This document shows positions 33,060 to 45,056 of a DNA stretch of 64,000 nt, one piece after another; position 1 is the stretch's first letter, and every line of letters begins with the position of its first letter. The stretch covers positions 10,181,229 through 10,245,228 of the forward strand of contig NC_056739.1 in assembly GCF_019279795.1 (NCBI RefSeq), in the 5' to 3' direction. Origin of the DNA: Protopterus annectens (taxonomy: Eukaryota > Chordata > Ceratodontiformes > Protopteridae). A program made the translations under genes and the position numbers. The notes below the pieces were generated by a model, which saw only the letters and a list, made by a program, of their open reading frames with translations, did no database searches and had not been told where the DNA came from.

Positions 33060-34370
33060 AGCTTAAGGTAAGCATGATACTATCATAAATTCCTTGCAAA
33101 ACGCAGTTAAGTATGTGTCTGTTTTACATACAGTGGGGTTATTAAATGTGGAAGCCAGGTTGTAGTGTCTGCCTTATAGGCCTATGAGCCTGATTTGGTT
33201 CAGTTTTAATCCAGAATATTTTGTTATTTTGAACATTCTTCACTCCCTCTTTATGGTGACTGTATTTGTAATAGATTCTGACAAATGGTGGAAAGTATAA
33301 ATTGGTAAATAGAAAAAAAGCTGGTACAAATGACTGTAAATCAGCTTATCACAAGTACTCTATCTTTATCTGCAGTATAGTGGTGATTGGGGAATTTGTC
33401 CTTTCTCCACTGTATTGTGATCTCGGATTTGATATATAAAGATGTAGATATATTGATATATAGATATATAATTAGCAGGGGGGGTGTGGGTGTGCAGGGG
33501 GATTTGCCTCCCCTTGCAAAAACATGTTTTAAAGTGTTTTGATTTGTTTTTGATTGGCTGTTGATCGAAAGTTGTGTTTGATCTCTTGTTCAACATACTG
33601 AGGTTTTGATGGATAGTCATACACCCATTTGTATTTGTTATGGTCAGAATCTGTGTAATGTATGGCATATATGAAGTTCTTATTTTGCAAACTTAGATCT
33701 ACAAGTGATACATTTGTAGGTGAAATCTTCAGAATCTCTGTATATGCAGGGAAGATGTGCATATATACTCACACAATGATGCTGAGAAACTTCTCACAGA
33801 TATTTAAGGTAGTTTTTTTTTCAGAAAGGACTGTATTTTTGTGAGCCTGAGGTAGTTCTTATACTCCTTGAGATAACTATCATATATATTAAGCCATACA
33901 ATACTCCACAATTCATCTAAACGAAGAATCTGCCTCTTGCAAAAAAATGCGTAGACTTAGTTAAAATATTTTTTTTACCTTTGCCAAAGTGCTACTAAAC
34001 TGGGAAACAGTGCAATGCAGTGCACTGGTAAAATTCAGAAGTTGCTTTTAAAAGAAATAAAATGTTTTCTGTGAGCATTTTTAAACTCACAAGTCTCAAT
34101 TCACAGCCTGTTAACCTCCCATAGGCTTTATAGAAAGAAACACAATGCTTTCTTTCCTCTTAGCCTAGAACTTAAGTTAATTAACACTGCAATGAAACCA
34201 AAGAAAAACAAAAAGAAAGCAAAGATAGTATATAGCACCCCCAAAAGATTTGTTCGCAATTCACATAGGAGTGGAAGCCTAAAAAAACCCTTGATCCAGT
34301 GCTCCTTGTTACTTTAAACCCCAAACCCTAGCCCCCTAGAACCCTTCTAGGGTTTTCCTTTGTTTAAAGC
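33060..34370. other. no recognisable gene; diverged dispersed repeat at 34110-34230
   Basis: Bases 34110-34230 share words with 38125-38290 (cctcccat…aggc…ttata.aaagaa.cacaa), so both belong to one dispersed repeat family. Nothing else can be supported. Confidence 0.35.
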
Positions 34371-34374
34371 TGAT

Positions 34375-35133
34375 AGAAACCAAACTCTATGTGGAAAAGC
34401 TAAGGGACGTGGGTTGTGCATATATGTAAATGAAAATTGGTGTATGAACTGTGAAATTATAAAAGTACAATGCTCTGAAAAATTAGAACTCTTGACAGTG
34501 AAATGCAGACCTTTCTATGTACACTGAGAGCTTGATGGAGTCTATGTAACAGCTGTGTGGTACACCACTTAGTGCTAATACCTCTGAGGCACTTAGCATA
34601 CCGCACAATTCCATATGTGAGCTGCAAAGTAAAAATCCTAACTATATATATGTGACAGCTGGGAACTTCAATAAACCAGATCGCAGAGAGGTGCTACCCC
34701 ACTACCATCAATTTTTGCACTTTACTACAAGGGGAGCAAATATCCTTGACATAAAGGGGGCATACAAAGCAGCACAGCAGCCAACCTTGGGGAGCTCTGA
34801 TCATATTTCAATACCTACCTGCTTACAAACCTATACTGATAAGAGAAATCCCACTGAGAAACTGATGAGGTCGGGAATGAAAGGGCAATGGAAAGTGTCA
34901 GGAACTGTTTTGACAATGCCTACTGGGATGTCTCCCGAGAAGCAGCGACTTTCAATCAGCATGTGAACATAGACGAATATGCAGACACTACAATGGCATA
35001 TACTTCAAAATGTGTGGAGGACGTATCTTGATCCAGGAAGACTACAATTAGAGCTAATCAAAAACCTTGGCTAACCAGCAGAATGTATGAGCTTCTGAGG
35101 GCAAGGAATAAGGCATTCAGGGCCAAGAACAAG
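34375..35133 (+). pseudogene. endonuclease and linker of the Rex1-like LINE
   Basis: GRGLCIYVNENWCMNC and LELLTVKCRPFYV mark the endonuclease. Then TAGNFNKPDRREVLP replaces the GDFN block, and LGSSDHISI is the SDH motif with catalytic His. Stops and one frameshift lie between these blocks. The linker up to the insertion reads MYELLRARNKAFRAKNK. Confidence 0.7.
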
Positions 35134-35139
35134 GTGGGT

Positions 35140-35594
35140 ATTCTGCCCTTCATAGCATTTCAGGCAGTTTATATCATAGTTGCACAGTTTGAGCATTTTT
35201 GATCTGTTGCTGCCATCTAGTGGCCTTTTATTTATAACAGTTAGATTAACTTGTTTTACAGCATAGGAAGTGATGTAACTCAGTCAGCCAGCAGCTTTCT
35301 TTCACTTCCAGCTCTCATGAAGTGCAGTCATGATCTTCTTTTCCCAGGCCCTGGCAGTCACATCTCCTGTAAGTAATTTGTATGTTATAATTCTTTGTAT
35401 TTGGAAGTGCTGTATATTGTATATATTCTGATATGTTGCTATTTGTATTGTGTTGCAGTTTTACAAAGTAAAAGAGTTAAGCAATTTCAGTAAAGCTACA
35501 AGAAACCCTGATTCTTTTGCTTATTGAATTTTCTTAAAGTGTTAAACTGTCCGTTTAGCTGTACTATGCCTCGCACAGTGCTGTGAGAATGGAA
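35140..35594. mobile_element. 455-bp insertion, possible solo LTR
   Basis: The 6-bp repeat gtgggt occurs at 35134-35139 and 35595-35600. Removing the insert and one copy restores the LINE linker between AFRAKNKVG and KQRANLKRG apart from one base. The insert has no frame. It contains a CTCF-like core, a good acceptor-donor pair (ttcttttcccag … ctgtaagta) near 35337-35372 and several A/T-rich boxes. It does not start with TG or end with CA at these boundaries, so a solo LTR is only one option. Confidence 0.5.
35210..35223 (-). promoter_or_regulatory. CTCF core-like motif
   Basis: The minus strand reads ccactagatggcag, which fits the vertebrate CTCF core (CCASYAGRKGGCAG) at every position. It lies in the 455-bp insertion. 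One short match is not proof of binding. Confidence 0.4.
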
Positions 35595-35604
35595 GTGGGT
35601 CTAT

Positions 35605-37232
35605 GTGAAGCAAAGGGCTAACCTAAAAAGAGGCATCAAAGAAATCAAGAGGGAGTATGGAAGAAAGATACAACATTGCTTAGAGGACATAAAGGATACT
35701 AGGACCCTCTGGCAAGGCATTCAGCAGCTAACTGACTACAAGACCAAGTCAGTTGAATATGATGAGAGTATGGAATTTCTGGACAGGCTGAACTCATTCT
35801 ATGGTAGATTTGAGAAGAAGAACAACCTGGAAGCTAAAAAGCTACCCACTGGTCAGAATAACACAGTGCTCAAGCTTAACCCTGGAGAAGTCAGAAGCCA
35901 ACTTAAGAAAGCAAACCCCAAGAAGGCTGCAGCCCTGATAACATTCTGGGCAAAGTATTAAGAGAATGTGCAGACCAACTGTACTTAATATTTACAGCTA
36001 TTTTCAATACCTCCCTGGCTGTTGAAAGAGTACCAGCATGCTTCATGGTAACTAATATAATCCCACCGCCCAAAAAAGCCAATCTAACTTGCTTAAATGA
36101 CTACAGACTGGGAGCAATAATCTCAAACATCATGAAATGCTTAGAAAGGATAGTAAAAAAGCATCTGTCAGATGCTCTGCCACAACCTTTGACCCTCTAC
36201 AGTTTGTCTATCGGCCAAACAGATCCACTATGAATACCATTTTGGTGGCCCTGCACCTCTCTCTGGAAGACCTTGAAGAGAGGAACAACTATGTCAGGCT
36301 GTGACTTTAGCTCGGCATTCAACATAGTGGTTCCAATGCAACATACAGGCAAATTAATTAACTTTGGCATCAATCAGAGCCTATGCAACTGTATCCTTGA
36401 CTTCTTGATTGGAAGACCATAGACGACATGTGCTGGTAACAACACATCAGGTAGCATTACACTCAACACTTGTGTGTCTCAAGGGTGTTTACTTAGTCCT
36501 CTACTATTCACCATCCTTACCCACAACTGTTCTGAGACATTTACCAGTAACCATATCATCAAATTCCCAGACTATACCATTGTTGTGGGTCTCATAAGAG
36601 ATGATGGCAAGCGGGAATACAGGAACAAAATCAGCTTTCTGATCAAATGGTGCAAAAATAACAACTTGAACCTGAATGTCAACAAAACTAAAGAAATTAT
36701 CATTGACTTCAAAAAGGCAAGCTATTCACTCACTACTTAAAATTTCTAGGGGTACACATCCCAGAAGACCTCTCTTGGTCTGTGAACACAGGCCAGATAA
36801 TTTAAAAAGCTCACCAATGCCTGCACTTCCTGAGAAGGTTCAAAAGAGCAAAGCTTCCTCTGAATGCTCTATCCACTTTCTATAGAGGAGATATTGAAAG
36901 TATTCTCACCTGCAACTTTACTGTGTGGTACGGAAATAGTACTACGGCAGAGAGGAAGAAGCTTCAACGAGTGGTGAAGATTGCAGAGAAGATAATGGAC
37001 ACAAATCTTCCAACCATGCAAAAACGTTTTGCAACAAGAATTATAAAGAGGACATACAAAATACTTAGAGACACATCACATCCAGCATTTGGCTGGTTTG
37101 CTATACTTTCATCTGGCAAGAGGTACCGCAACATCCACTGTAGGACCTCCAAGTTCTTGAACAGTTTCTATCCAACAGTAATAAGGCTCATAAACTCTGA
37201 CATCAACTTGGACATCTCCTACCTACAAACGT
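35605..37232 (+). pseudogene. reverse transcriptase of the Rex1-like LINE
   Basis: RANLKRGIKEIKREYGRK opens the post-insertion linker. RT landmarks follow in changing frames: LNDYRLGAIISNIMKCLERI, then QGCLLSPLLFTIL (GxxLSPxLF) near 36480-36510. The active site reads FPDYTIVVG where F-A-D-D-T is expected, so one catalytic Asp is lost. NLNVNKTKEIIIDFKK and a C-terminal frame (WYGNSTTAERKKLQ … YPTVIRLIN) complete it to 37232. Confidence 0.75.
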
Positions 37233-37249
37233 GATCTCACTAGTAATAT

Positions 37250-37777
37250 TTTACTGAAAGTGACACATTATACTCCTCCCTTATCAGACCTATTATTGAG
37301 TACAATTCCCCCTTCGACATGTCCCTTGCCAAGTACATGCAGCAGCTGGAGAGACCACAGAGGTTCCTGACCAGGAAAATCCATGGTCTCAAACACCTAT
37401 CCTATAAGATAGGCTAAAAACCCTGTCCCTCTACTCAGTCTCATACAGACTGCTTAGAGATGACCTGTATCTGGCATACAAGGCCATCTCAGACCCAGCC
37501 TTGATGGAGTTGCTGCATATCCGTAAGTCAAACTCCACTCACACAACCCACATGCAAGGCCTCAACCTGGTCTTTGACATTAATAGAACTTGTTGGTGGG
37601 ATAGATTTGTGTCCCAAAGATTCCCCCATCTGTGGAATAGACTCCCTCTCCATGTCAAGCAGGGTACCTCTCTTGCCCTCTTTAAGAGGAACCTGGATAA
37701 CTGGATGGAAAACAGAAAATACACCCCTGGGATCCAACCTGTGTCTCTGCTGAACAGGGGAAACATGTTAATATAGT
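37250..37777 (+). pseudogene. C-terminal fragment of a CR1-like RT
   Basis: Reads YSSLIRPIIEYNSPF, QQLERPQRFLTRKIHG and, in a second frame, NRTCWWDRFVSQRFPHLWNR then LFKRNLDNWM. These blocks match the end of the RT at 38733-39965. It lies between the ORF end and 3' UTR of the Rex1-like LINE. No direct repeats are visible at its borders. Confidence 0.75.
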
Positions 37778-38108
37778 CTTACAGAGCTGCAATATCATTC
37801 TCTTAAAAGTGCAATTGCAATAATTCCTCATGTGCAATATTAACAAGCTGGCTTTTCTTCTCTTTTTTTGTGTACAGTATTATTTGTTCATATGTTTAAG
37901 TTTATATGTATGGGTAGTTTTACCTGACTATCATAGGTTATAAGGAGTATTTTTATGTGTATTAGTCATTAGAATAGTTGTGCATACGTCATGTCTTATT
38001 CTTTTTATACTTAAATTGCCTCTGATGACAAGCTGATACCCAAAATTTCATTTAGGTTACAGTTGTGTTTCCTAAATGACAATAAAGTTTTCTTTGAATC
38101 TTTGAGTC

Positions 38109-38727
38109 CCAATACCATTCATATTAACATAACCTCCCATTAGGCCTTATAAAAAGAAGCACAAGAAACAATTTTCTGCTCTAATGTAGAACATTTACAA
38201 ATGAGAAGGAAAAAATATTTAAGTAAAATAACACTTCAATGAAATGAAAAAAAAAAGAGCAGACAGGAAGAAAACAATGATAATAAACAAACCATAAAAT
38301 AGCTTACTCATTCAGATATCAGTTCTGGCAGTTATCTGATGTCACATTTGTCCCTTTAAAGGGGCACTGGCTTGTTCCTAAATTCAGTTGTTGCTAGAGT
38401 GCTTTGTTAACATTTTAGTGCTGTGTAAATCACATGCTCACACAGAGGCAGGATTTTCACAGCAGCTTGTTAGCATACAGCGGGTCAGATTACACAAACT
38501 TCAATGGAGTATGTCATTCTCTGTAATCTTGACAGTTTGGCCTTTTGTTTGTATCTTCCCCCACCCATAGGCTATTACATTAGCTGATTGACTGGTTTAG
38601 CCTCAGCCAGAGATGCAGTCCAGTCACACTCAGATCTGTAGTCTATGTAACAGTGAAATTATATCTCCTTTAGTATGTGCTTGTTTTTTGTGAAACTTAG
38701 TGGAATGATTACACCAGCCTAGGCAAC
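38109..38727. other. no recognisable gene; dispersed repeat at its start
   Basis: Bases 38125-38290 belong to the repeat family seen at 34110-34230. The rest shows no domain or RNA gene. Confidence 0.35.
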
Positions 38728-40089
38728 AGACATTGGATCCTACCCAATTTGGCTTTGTCAAGGGCAGATCCTGCCTTTTGAACTTGGTCGACTTTTTTGA
38801 AACAGTCACTAAGGCCATTGATGAGGGTAAGGCAGTTCACACAGCCTACCTTGACCTTGCAAAAGCCTTTGACACAATACCCCACTCGGGCATCATAGAC
38901 AAACTCACCAGTTTAAATGTAAACCCATATGTCACAAGATGGGTTGCAAACTGGCTCAAGGACAGAACCCACAGGGTCAGAGTTGCTGGAGCTATGTCAG
39001 ACTCTAAGCCAGTCACAAGCGGTGTCCCACAGGGCTCAGTCCTGGGACCCCTCTTGTTCGGCATTTATTTTACCGAGGTACAGGCAAACATAGGAGGATT
39101 GTGGCTGACAAAGTTCGCAGATGACTGCAAACTGGGCGCCATAATTGATACTCCAGTGGACACAAACATCCTTCAGAGAAGCCTCATAGAAATGGATAAT
39201 TGGCGCCAGAGCCATGGCCTTAAGCTGAACACCAAAAAATGTATAGTCATACCCTTTGGGAAAAACAAGGTACTGACAAACTACCACATAGGTGGTAATC
39301 CATTAAATACGGAAGAGGTAATCAGGGACCTAGGGACCCAGGTTGGCAGTAACCTCTCATTTGACACTCACATTGCCAAAGTGGTTAGGAAGACCTTCTA
39401 TATTGCCCACCTTATCATGAAGGGTTTCACATCTAGATCAAGAGAGGTCATTGTGCCCCTGTACTCTTCTCTTATCAGGCCAATGATTGAGTACAATGCC
39501 CCATTTGGGATGTATCTCACCCGACACCTGTAGCAGTTGGAAAGACCCCAAAAGTTCCTCACCAAGAGGATAAAGGGTCTTAAACATATGTCATATGCTG
39601 CCCGACTGAAAAAACTCCATCTCTATTCAGTCGCATACCGCCTACTCAGAGGTGATCTGTGCCTGACGTACAAGGCCATGTCCAATCCGGAATTAATGGA
39701 CATGCTCCACCTCAGAAAATCCAAATGCATCAGAGCCATGAGAACAATAGACTTAAACCTCAACACAGAAATAAATAGGACGTGCTGGAGGGACAGATTC
39801 ATAACCCAGAGGCTCCCTACACTCTGGAACAGAATCCCAGTCCATGTTAGGCAGAGCCCCTCATTGACTCTATTCAAGAGAAATCTCGACGAGTGGATGG
39901 GAGATCATAGGTTTACCCCGGGGGTCATCTCTGTGTCACTAATAGACAGAGGCACAGTAAACTAAACCCTAAAAGGGCATAGTATTCTCATCCTAAGGGG
40001 TGGTGAAAGCCACACACACACTCTGGCTAGGCTTATAAATGCCCTAGGGCAGATAGCCTAGTACGAACCTATGAACCTATGAACCTATA
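38728..40089 (+). mobile_element. 5'-truncated CR1-like LINE, young copy
   Basis: The copy starts in the middle of the RT (DIGS/DPTQFGFVKG) and continues to the 3' tail, gaacctatgaacctat with further repeats, at 40064-40089. An 8-bp repeat tail and lack of clear target duplication are typical of CR1. Only one stop breaks the RT, which makes this the best preserved CR1-like copy here. Confidence 0.85.
38733..39965 (+). pseudogene. CR1-like reverse transcriptase with one nonsense codon
   Basis: One frame runs through the region, with an in-frame TAG at 39531-39533 as the only break (the CAG codons around it suggest C to T). Motifs: motif A LDLAKAFDTI, GVPQGSVLGPLLFGIY, active site KFADDCKLG with both Asp, LKLNTKKC, then DLGTQVGSNLSF, LYSSLIRPMIEYN, RLPTLWNRIPVHVR and LFKRNLDEWM. 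About the first third of the RT and all of ORF1 and the endonuclease are missing. It would synthesise element cDNA at a nicked target if complete. Confidence 0.88.
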
Positions 40090-40393
40090 ATTGTGTATTT
40101 GGTTCATGCTTGTTGCTACATGCCCTTCTCCCTTTGCTGGTAATTATTTTTCATATGGTCAGGAGTGACTCTCTTTCTGTCTTTCATCTCTCACTATATA
40201 GAAAAATAGTGAATACTGGATGTCTTCCTTCACTTTGTATAATATTTTAAATTTGTACTGCTGTAATGTACTACTTTTTGTATACAAATGATGTTACAAT
40301 GTCCTTTTTTTTGTTATGTAACAGAGCTTTTCTCCCCGGGCCTCTGCTGAAAACAAACATCGTCCAGTCGGACTTTCCCAGTTAATAAAAAAG

Positions 40394-40424
<31 letters not shown>

Positions 40425-40425
40425 A
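40090..40425 (+). mobile_element. 3' UTR and tail of an L2-like LINE
   Basis: gcttttctccccgggcctct and cgtccagtcggactttccca precede a (TAAA)n tail ending at 40425, as at 31018-31116. No ORF2 is visible upstream, so the copy is truncated in the 3' UTR. Confidence 0.65.
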
Positions 40426-40599
40426 TAGTGTGGCTTATTCATGCATGTACCCATGCAGACATACATTTATAAAGACGGTTTCTCTCATTTTGCACAACAG
40501 CACTAATGTGACAGTATAGCTGCTTCTAATAGCATTTGTGTCACAGTCATTTTATCGCTAATTTTTCAAATAACATTTATTTTTACATTTGTCATATGC

Positions 40600-41400
40600 C
40601 ACTTGAAAAGAGTATTAAAAGTGTGACTCAAACTACAGTAACTACGCACCCATACATAAAGAAGATAGAGTCTATGCTCTCTCCCCCAAAAGCCAGTATA
40701 TCTGGCACTGACAAGGTTGTTAACATAATCACTACACCTCAAACAGCACCCAGAACTGCACTACACAGACCCACATATGCTGAGGTTCTCAACAAAAACA
40801 AACCCAAACAAAGGAGACCTCAGAGGCAAAAACACCAGAGAACTCCACAACCCTTCACACCACATACCATGCTAACTACACACACCAGTCTCTCACAACC
40901 ACTAAGGCCTAACCATAAACCCAACATATCATTTATAGGACACTCCATTCTGTGACACACAGATGTGCCTCTAACCAGGCTGCATAAGGATAAAGTCACA
41001 ATTAATTGTTTGTCAGGTGATGGAATGCACCATATCACTCATGCACTCAACTCTCTGAACAATAGCTACTGTTCTGACTCTGTCATAGTCCATGTTGGCG
41101 TGAACAACTTGAGACGTCCTTCCATGGACTATATGAAGAGAGAAATTATTCAACTTGTAGAATATGGGTCCCAGGCAAGAATGTCCATAGACTTAAGCAG
41201 CATTCGACTGTCACCCATAATGATGCCTCAATACAAACAGAAAATGATTGACTTTAGCAACTGGCTTAGTTTCTGGTGTCATTCCAGGGTGATCCAGCAC
41301 CCAACAGGCTGGGAATATATGATGGACAGACCACGATGCTTTGCTAGATGAGGCCTGCATCTGTCTGACTTAGGCTTCATGCCTCTGCCCAAGGCCCTTG
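40600..41400 (+). pseudogene. ORF1 with SGNH domain, CR1-like LINE
   Basis: The N-terminal part is basic and Pro/Thr-rich (RPTYAEVLNKNKPKQRRPQR), suited to nucleic-acid binding. Then ISFIGHSIL is block I with Asp replaced by His but Ser kept, IVHVGVNNLRR is block III with the Asp changed to Asn, and GLHLSDLGF is block V with His kept. A stop follows GHSIL and another precedes GLHLS. Compared with 8820-9370, each copy has lost a different SGNH residue. Confidence 0.75.
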
Positions 41401-41479
41401 CCTCCCCCATACTGCCTTTTTTGGAAAAGTCATGAGGTCCATACTACCAACACAAACATTTCAACAAAACCCACATTAA

Positions 41480-41892
41480 AGGTCATGCTGCTAAATGCTA
41501 GGAGTCAAAACATTAAACTGAACTCATTGCAAGCATTCTTAACCCTGGAAGGTGTTAACGTGTGCAGTCACAGAAACCTGGTTCAAAGTTGCATATAGCC
41601 CCCCAGCCTTACCTGGTTACTCATGCTATCATTCATTCAGACCCCCATCTCTGGGCAGCAAACCCAAAGGGTGTGGAGTTTCAGTGTATATGAAAGACAC
41701 ACACACCTCCAGGCTGGTGACACAGAGGAGACACTCCAAGTGCAGTTAACCATTGACAATACCCCTATTCAAAGTACTGCTAGCTACAGACCCCCAAATT
41801 TGACTCAAGATGCCCTCTCCACTTATCTGGACCTCTTCCAATCTATCAAGATTCAACCCTTTACGCAGATCCTGGGAGACTTTATTTAACCA
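41480..41892 (+). pseudogene. endonuclease of the internally deleted CR1-like LINE
   Basis: Short frames read VCSHRNLVQS/AVTETWFKVAYSPP (catalytic TETW), YSCYHSFRPPS, and QVQLTIDNTPIQSTASYRPP, ending QILGDFI. Two frameshifts separate them. Confidence 0.75.
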
Positions 41893-42480
41893 AACATATA
41901 TTGGAAAAACTACTCATGCCAGAACACAAACGCCCTGAGGACAAAGAGTTCATAACATCCCTGTATTCTTCACGTATAAGGGCAATAATTCAGTACACGG
42001 CCAAGTTCGGCATGTACCTCGCAAAGCACATGCAGCAGCTGGAGACACCACAGAGGTTCCTCATCAAGAGAATCCAGTGCTGCAAACATCTACCCTACAG
42101 AGACAGGCTAAAAGCCATTTCTCTCTACTCAGTTTCATACAGACTCCTCAGAGGTGACCTGTGTCTGGCATACAAAGCAATCTTACACCCCACCTTTATG
42201 GTACTGCTCCATATCTGAAGGTCAAGCTCCACTACAGCAACCCACACGTGTGATCTAATCCTGGTCTGTGATGTCTGTAGGACTTAATGGTGTGACATAT
42301 TTGTGTCCCCCACACTCCCCCATCTGTCGAATAGACTCCCTCTCCACATCAAACAGACTACCTCATTATCCCTTTTTAAGCGCAACCTTGATATCTGTAT
42401 GGGAACCAGAAAATAAACCCTTTGGAATCTACCTGAGTCCCTGCTGGACAGGGGCTTTGGGTCCTGACTTGTCTAAACAT
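41893..42480 (+). pseudogene. RT C-terminus after the internal deletion
   Basis: The frame reads EDKEFITSLYSSRIRAIIQY, then QQLETPQRFLIKRIQCC and YRLLRGDLCLAYKAI, ending at a stop near 42218. Later blocks (LPHLSNRLPLHIKQ-like) persist out of frame. The junction at about 41893 gives the exact deletion point. Confidence 0.75.
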
Positions 42481-42718
42481 CTGCTAAACTATTGGCTAGG
42501 CTTATAAGGGCCTCAGTACCAACAGCCTGTTAACGTCTTATGATCCTATGAGTGGGAATTGGTACTGAGACATGTCCTTCAACAGGAACATCATCTTGAT
42601 TTGTCTGAGATCTAGAGTCTGTATCAGGGCCCATAGACTAGTTACCTGCTATGAGCATATGATCCATAAGCTTAACCATTCTTATCTGAACAAATCATCC
42701 TGGACCCTGTAAATAAGG

Positions 42719-43474
<756 letters not shown>

Positions 43475-43482
43475 AAATGAGG

Positions 43483-44920
43483 ACATAGGTGATCTCGAAA
43501 CTATTGATCCGACACAGTTTGATTTTGTCAAAGACAGGTCATCAATATTAAACCTAGTAGACTCTTGAAAAACATCACCAGATCCATAACAGAAGGCAAA
43601 CCTGTGCATGCAACCGACCTTCACTTAGCACAGTCCCACATTTGGGCATCAATGATAAACTCTCCCAGCTGAATATCAACCCTGATGTTGTCAGGTAGGT
43701 TGCTAACTGGCTGACCGACAGATCACACTCAGTCACAGTTGGGTAATTTACCTCAACCACCAGGCCTGTCGATATTATGGTGGTTACACAGGGTTCAGTG
43801 CTGGCCCCCCTATTGTTTTGAATACTCTTAAAAATTTCAGACCCAAACAGAGAGGCTGTGGCTGACTAAGTTTGTTGATGCCTGAAAATTAGCTACAATC
43901 ATTGAATCCACAAGCACTGTCAGTAACTCCACAAACACTGTCAGTAACTCCACAAACACTGTCAGTAACTCCACAAAGACTGTCAGTAACTCCACAAACA
44001 ATGTCAGTAACTCCACAAACACTGCCAGTAACTCCACAAACAATGTCAGTAACTCCACAAACACTATCAGTAACTCCACAAACACTGTCAGTAACTCCAC
44101 AAACAATGTCAGTAACTCCACAAACAATGTCAGTATACTTCCAGAGAGACTTACACAAGCCAGTGATTGATGCCAAAGTCAATAATCAAACTCAGTGTTA
44201 AAAAATGCATTATCATCCCCTTTGGTAAAACTGATATCCATGTAGACTATCATATACATAATACCATAAGTAACAACTCAGTAGTGACAGACTTGGGAAC
44301 ACAACTTGACAGTAGCCTAAACTTTGACCACTATGCACGGTATCTACTGTGTTAAAGAAGTCATTTTATGTCTCACACCTCATTAGCAAAAGCATTGCCT
44401 CAAGAGTGAAAGATGTCATACCTCCCCTGTACTCAACCCTCACCAGGCCAATAGCCAAGTACAATGCTCCCTCTTCTATGTACCTTCCCAGGCACTTGTA
44501 GCGACTATGGAGACCTCAGAGATTTCTAACCAAGAAAAGTACAGGGTCTCCAGCACAGGTCATACATTGACAGACTGAGGTCACCGTCACTGTACTCATT
44601 AGCATACATACTACTTAGAGGAGACTTGTGCATGGCCTACAGAGCAATCTCAGATACAAACCTAATGGAAATGCTGCACATCCACAACTCAAATGGAATA
44701 AGGCTCACTTGCTCCTGGCATCTTAACCTGGCCTGCGACACCAATATGACCTGCTGTGGAGACAGATATGTCTTTTAGAGGTTGCCACTCCTCTAGAATA
44801 GGCTCTTTAATCATATCATAAAGTTCACCTCTCTCACAATATTTATGTGTAGGCAGGATGAATGAATGGGAAAACTTAAATGACTTGACACGGATTTCGC
44901 CTCTGACCCTCCGAGACATG
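43483..44920 (+). pseudogene. CR1-like RT with internal minisatellite
   Basis: After DPTQFDFVKDRS the RT continues with stops through a damaged GSVLAPLLF-like block. The active-site region is no longer recognisable. The 21-bp minisatellite lies between the FADD position and the KKCIIIPFGK block, which resumes at about 44200. YRLLRGDLC-like, NLACDTNMTCCGDRY and WNRLF-like blocks follow to about 44850. Confidence 0.7.
43915..44132. repeat. 21-bp minisatellite, about 10 units, within RT
   Basis: The unit is cactgtcagtaactccacaaa with variants (gact, caat, gcca). Because 21 is a multiple of three, the array keeps the RT frame and translates as a 7-residue repeat (TVSNSTN) in that frame. Open frames in other phases and on the minus strand are by-products. 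Confidence 0.9.
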
Positions 44921-45056
44921 GGCAGTCAATGCTAACTAAGAACTTGGGTGCTATATCCTTTACATTGTGTTTACCTAATATTACACTAGGTACACGTCTA
45001 GGCTTAAAAAGGTCTTTGGGTCAGCGGCCTAGTAACCACCTATGAACCTATCAAGT

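Larger units (their letters stand above)
34375..38108 (+). mobile_element. Rex1-like non-LTR retrotransposon, interrupted
   Basis: Endonuclease C-terminal half, RT and a 3' UTR are all on the plus strand. The element is broken by a 455-bp insertion (35140-35594) and by a CR1-like RT fragment (about 37250-37775) between ORF end and 3' UTR. The 3' end reads gacaataaagttttctttga followed by a tttgaatc-like tail, the pattern of Rex1-like LINEs. Its protein blocks resemble the BS/Rex1-type RTs of fish. The exact clade is an inference. Confidence 0.7.
40536..42551 (+). mobile_element. internally deleted CR1-like LINE
   Basis: ORF1 and the endonuclease are present, but the sequence jumps at about 41890 from the endonuclease end (QILGDFI) straight into the last third of the RT (LYSSRIRAIIQYTAKFG). 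So most of the RT, including its active site, is deleted. The 3' end (cttatgatcctatga) retains the degenerate 8-bp tail. Confidence 0.8.

Noticed and set aside
34310-34362. Telomere-like or C-rich repeat (ccctag, ccccctag, ctaggg)
   Set aside because: Only a few irregular words with a short palindrome; no tandem telomere repeat.
43915-44132. CRISPR-like array
   Set aside because: Units are contiguous with no spacers, and this is a eukaryotic LINE.
43837-44201. Repetitive proteins on both strands (FVELLT and SVTPQTL repeats)
   Set aside because: Shadows of the 21-bp minisatellite; the meaningful frame is that of the interrupted LINE RT.
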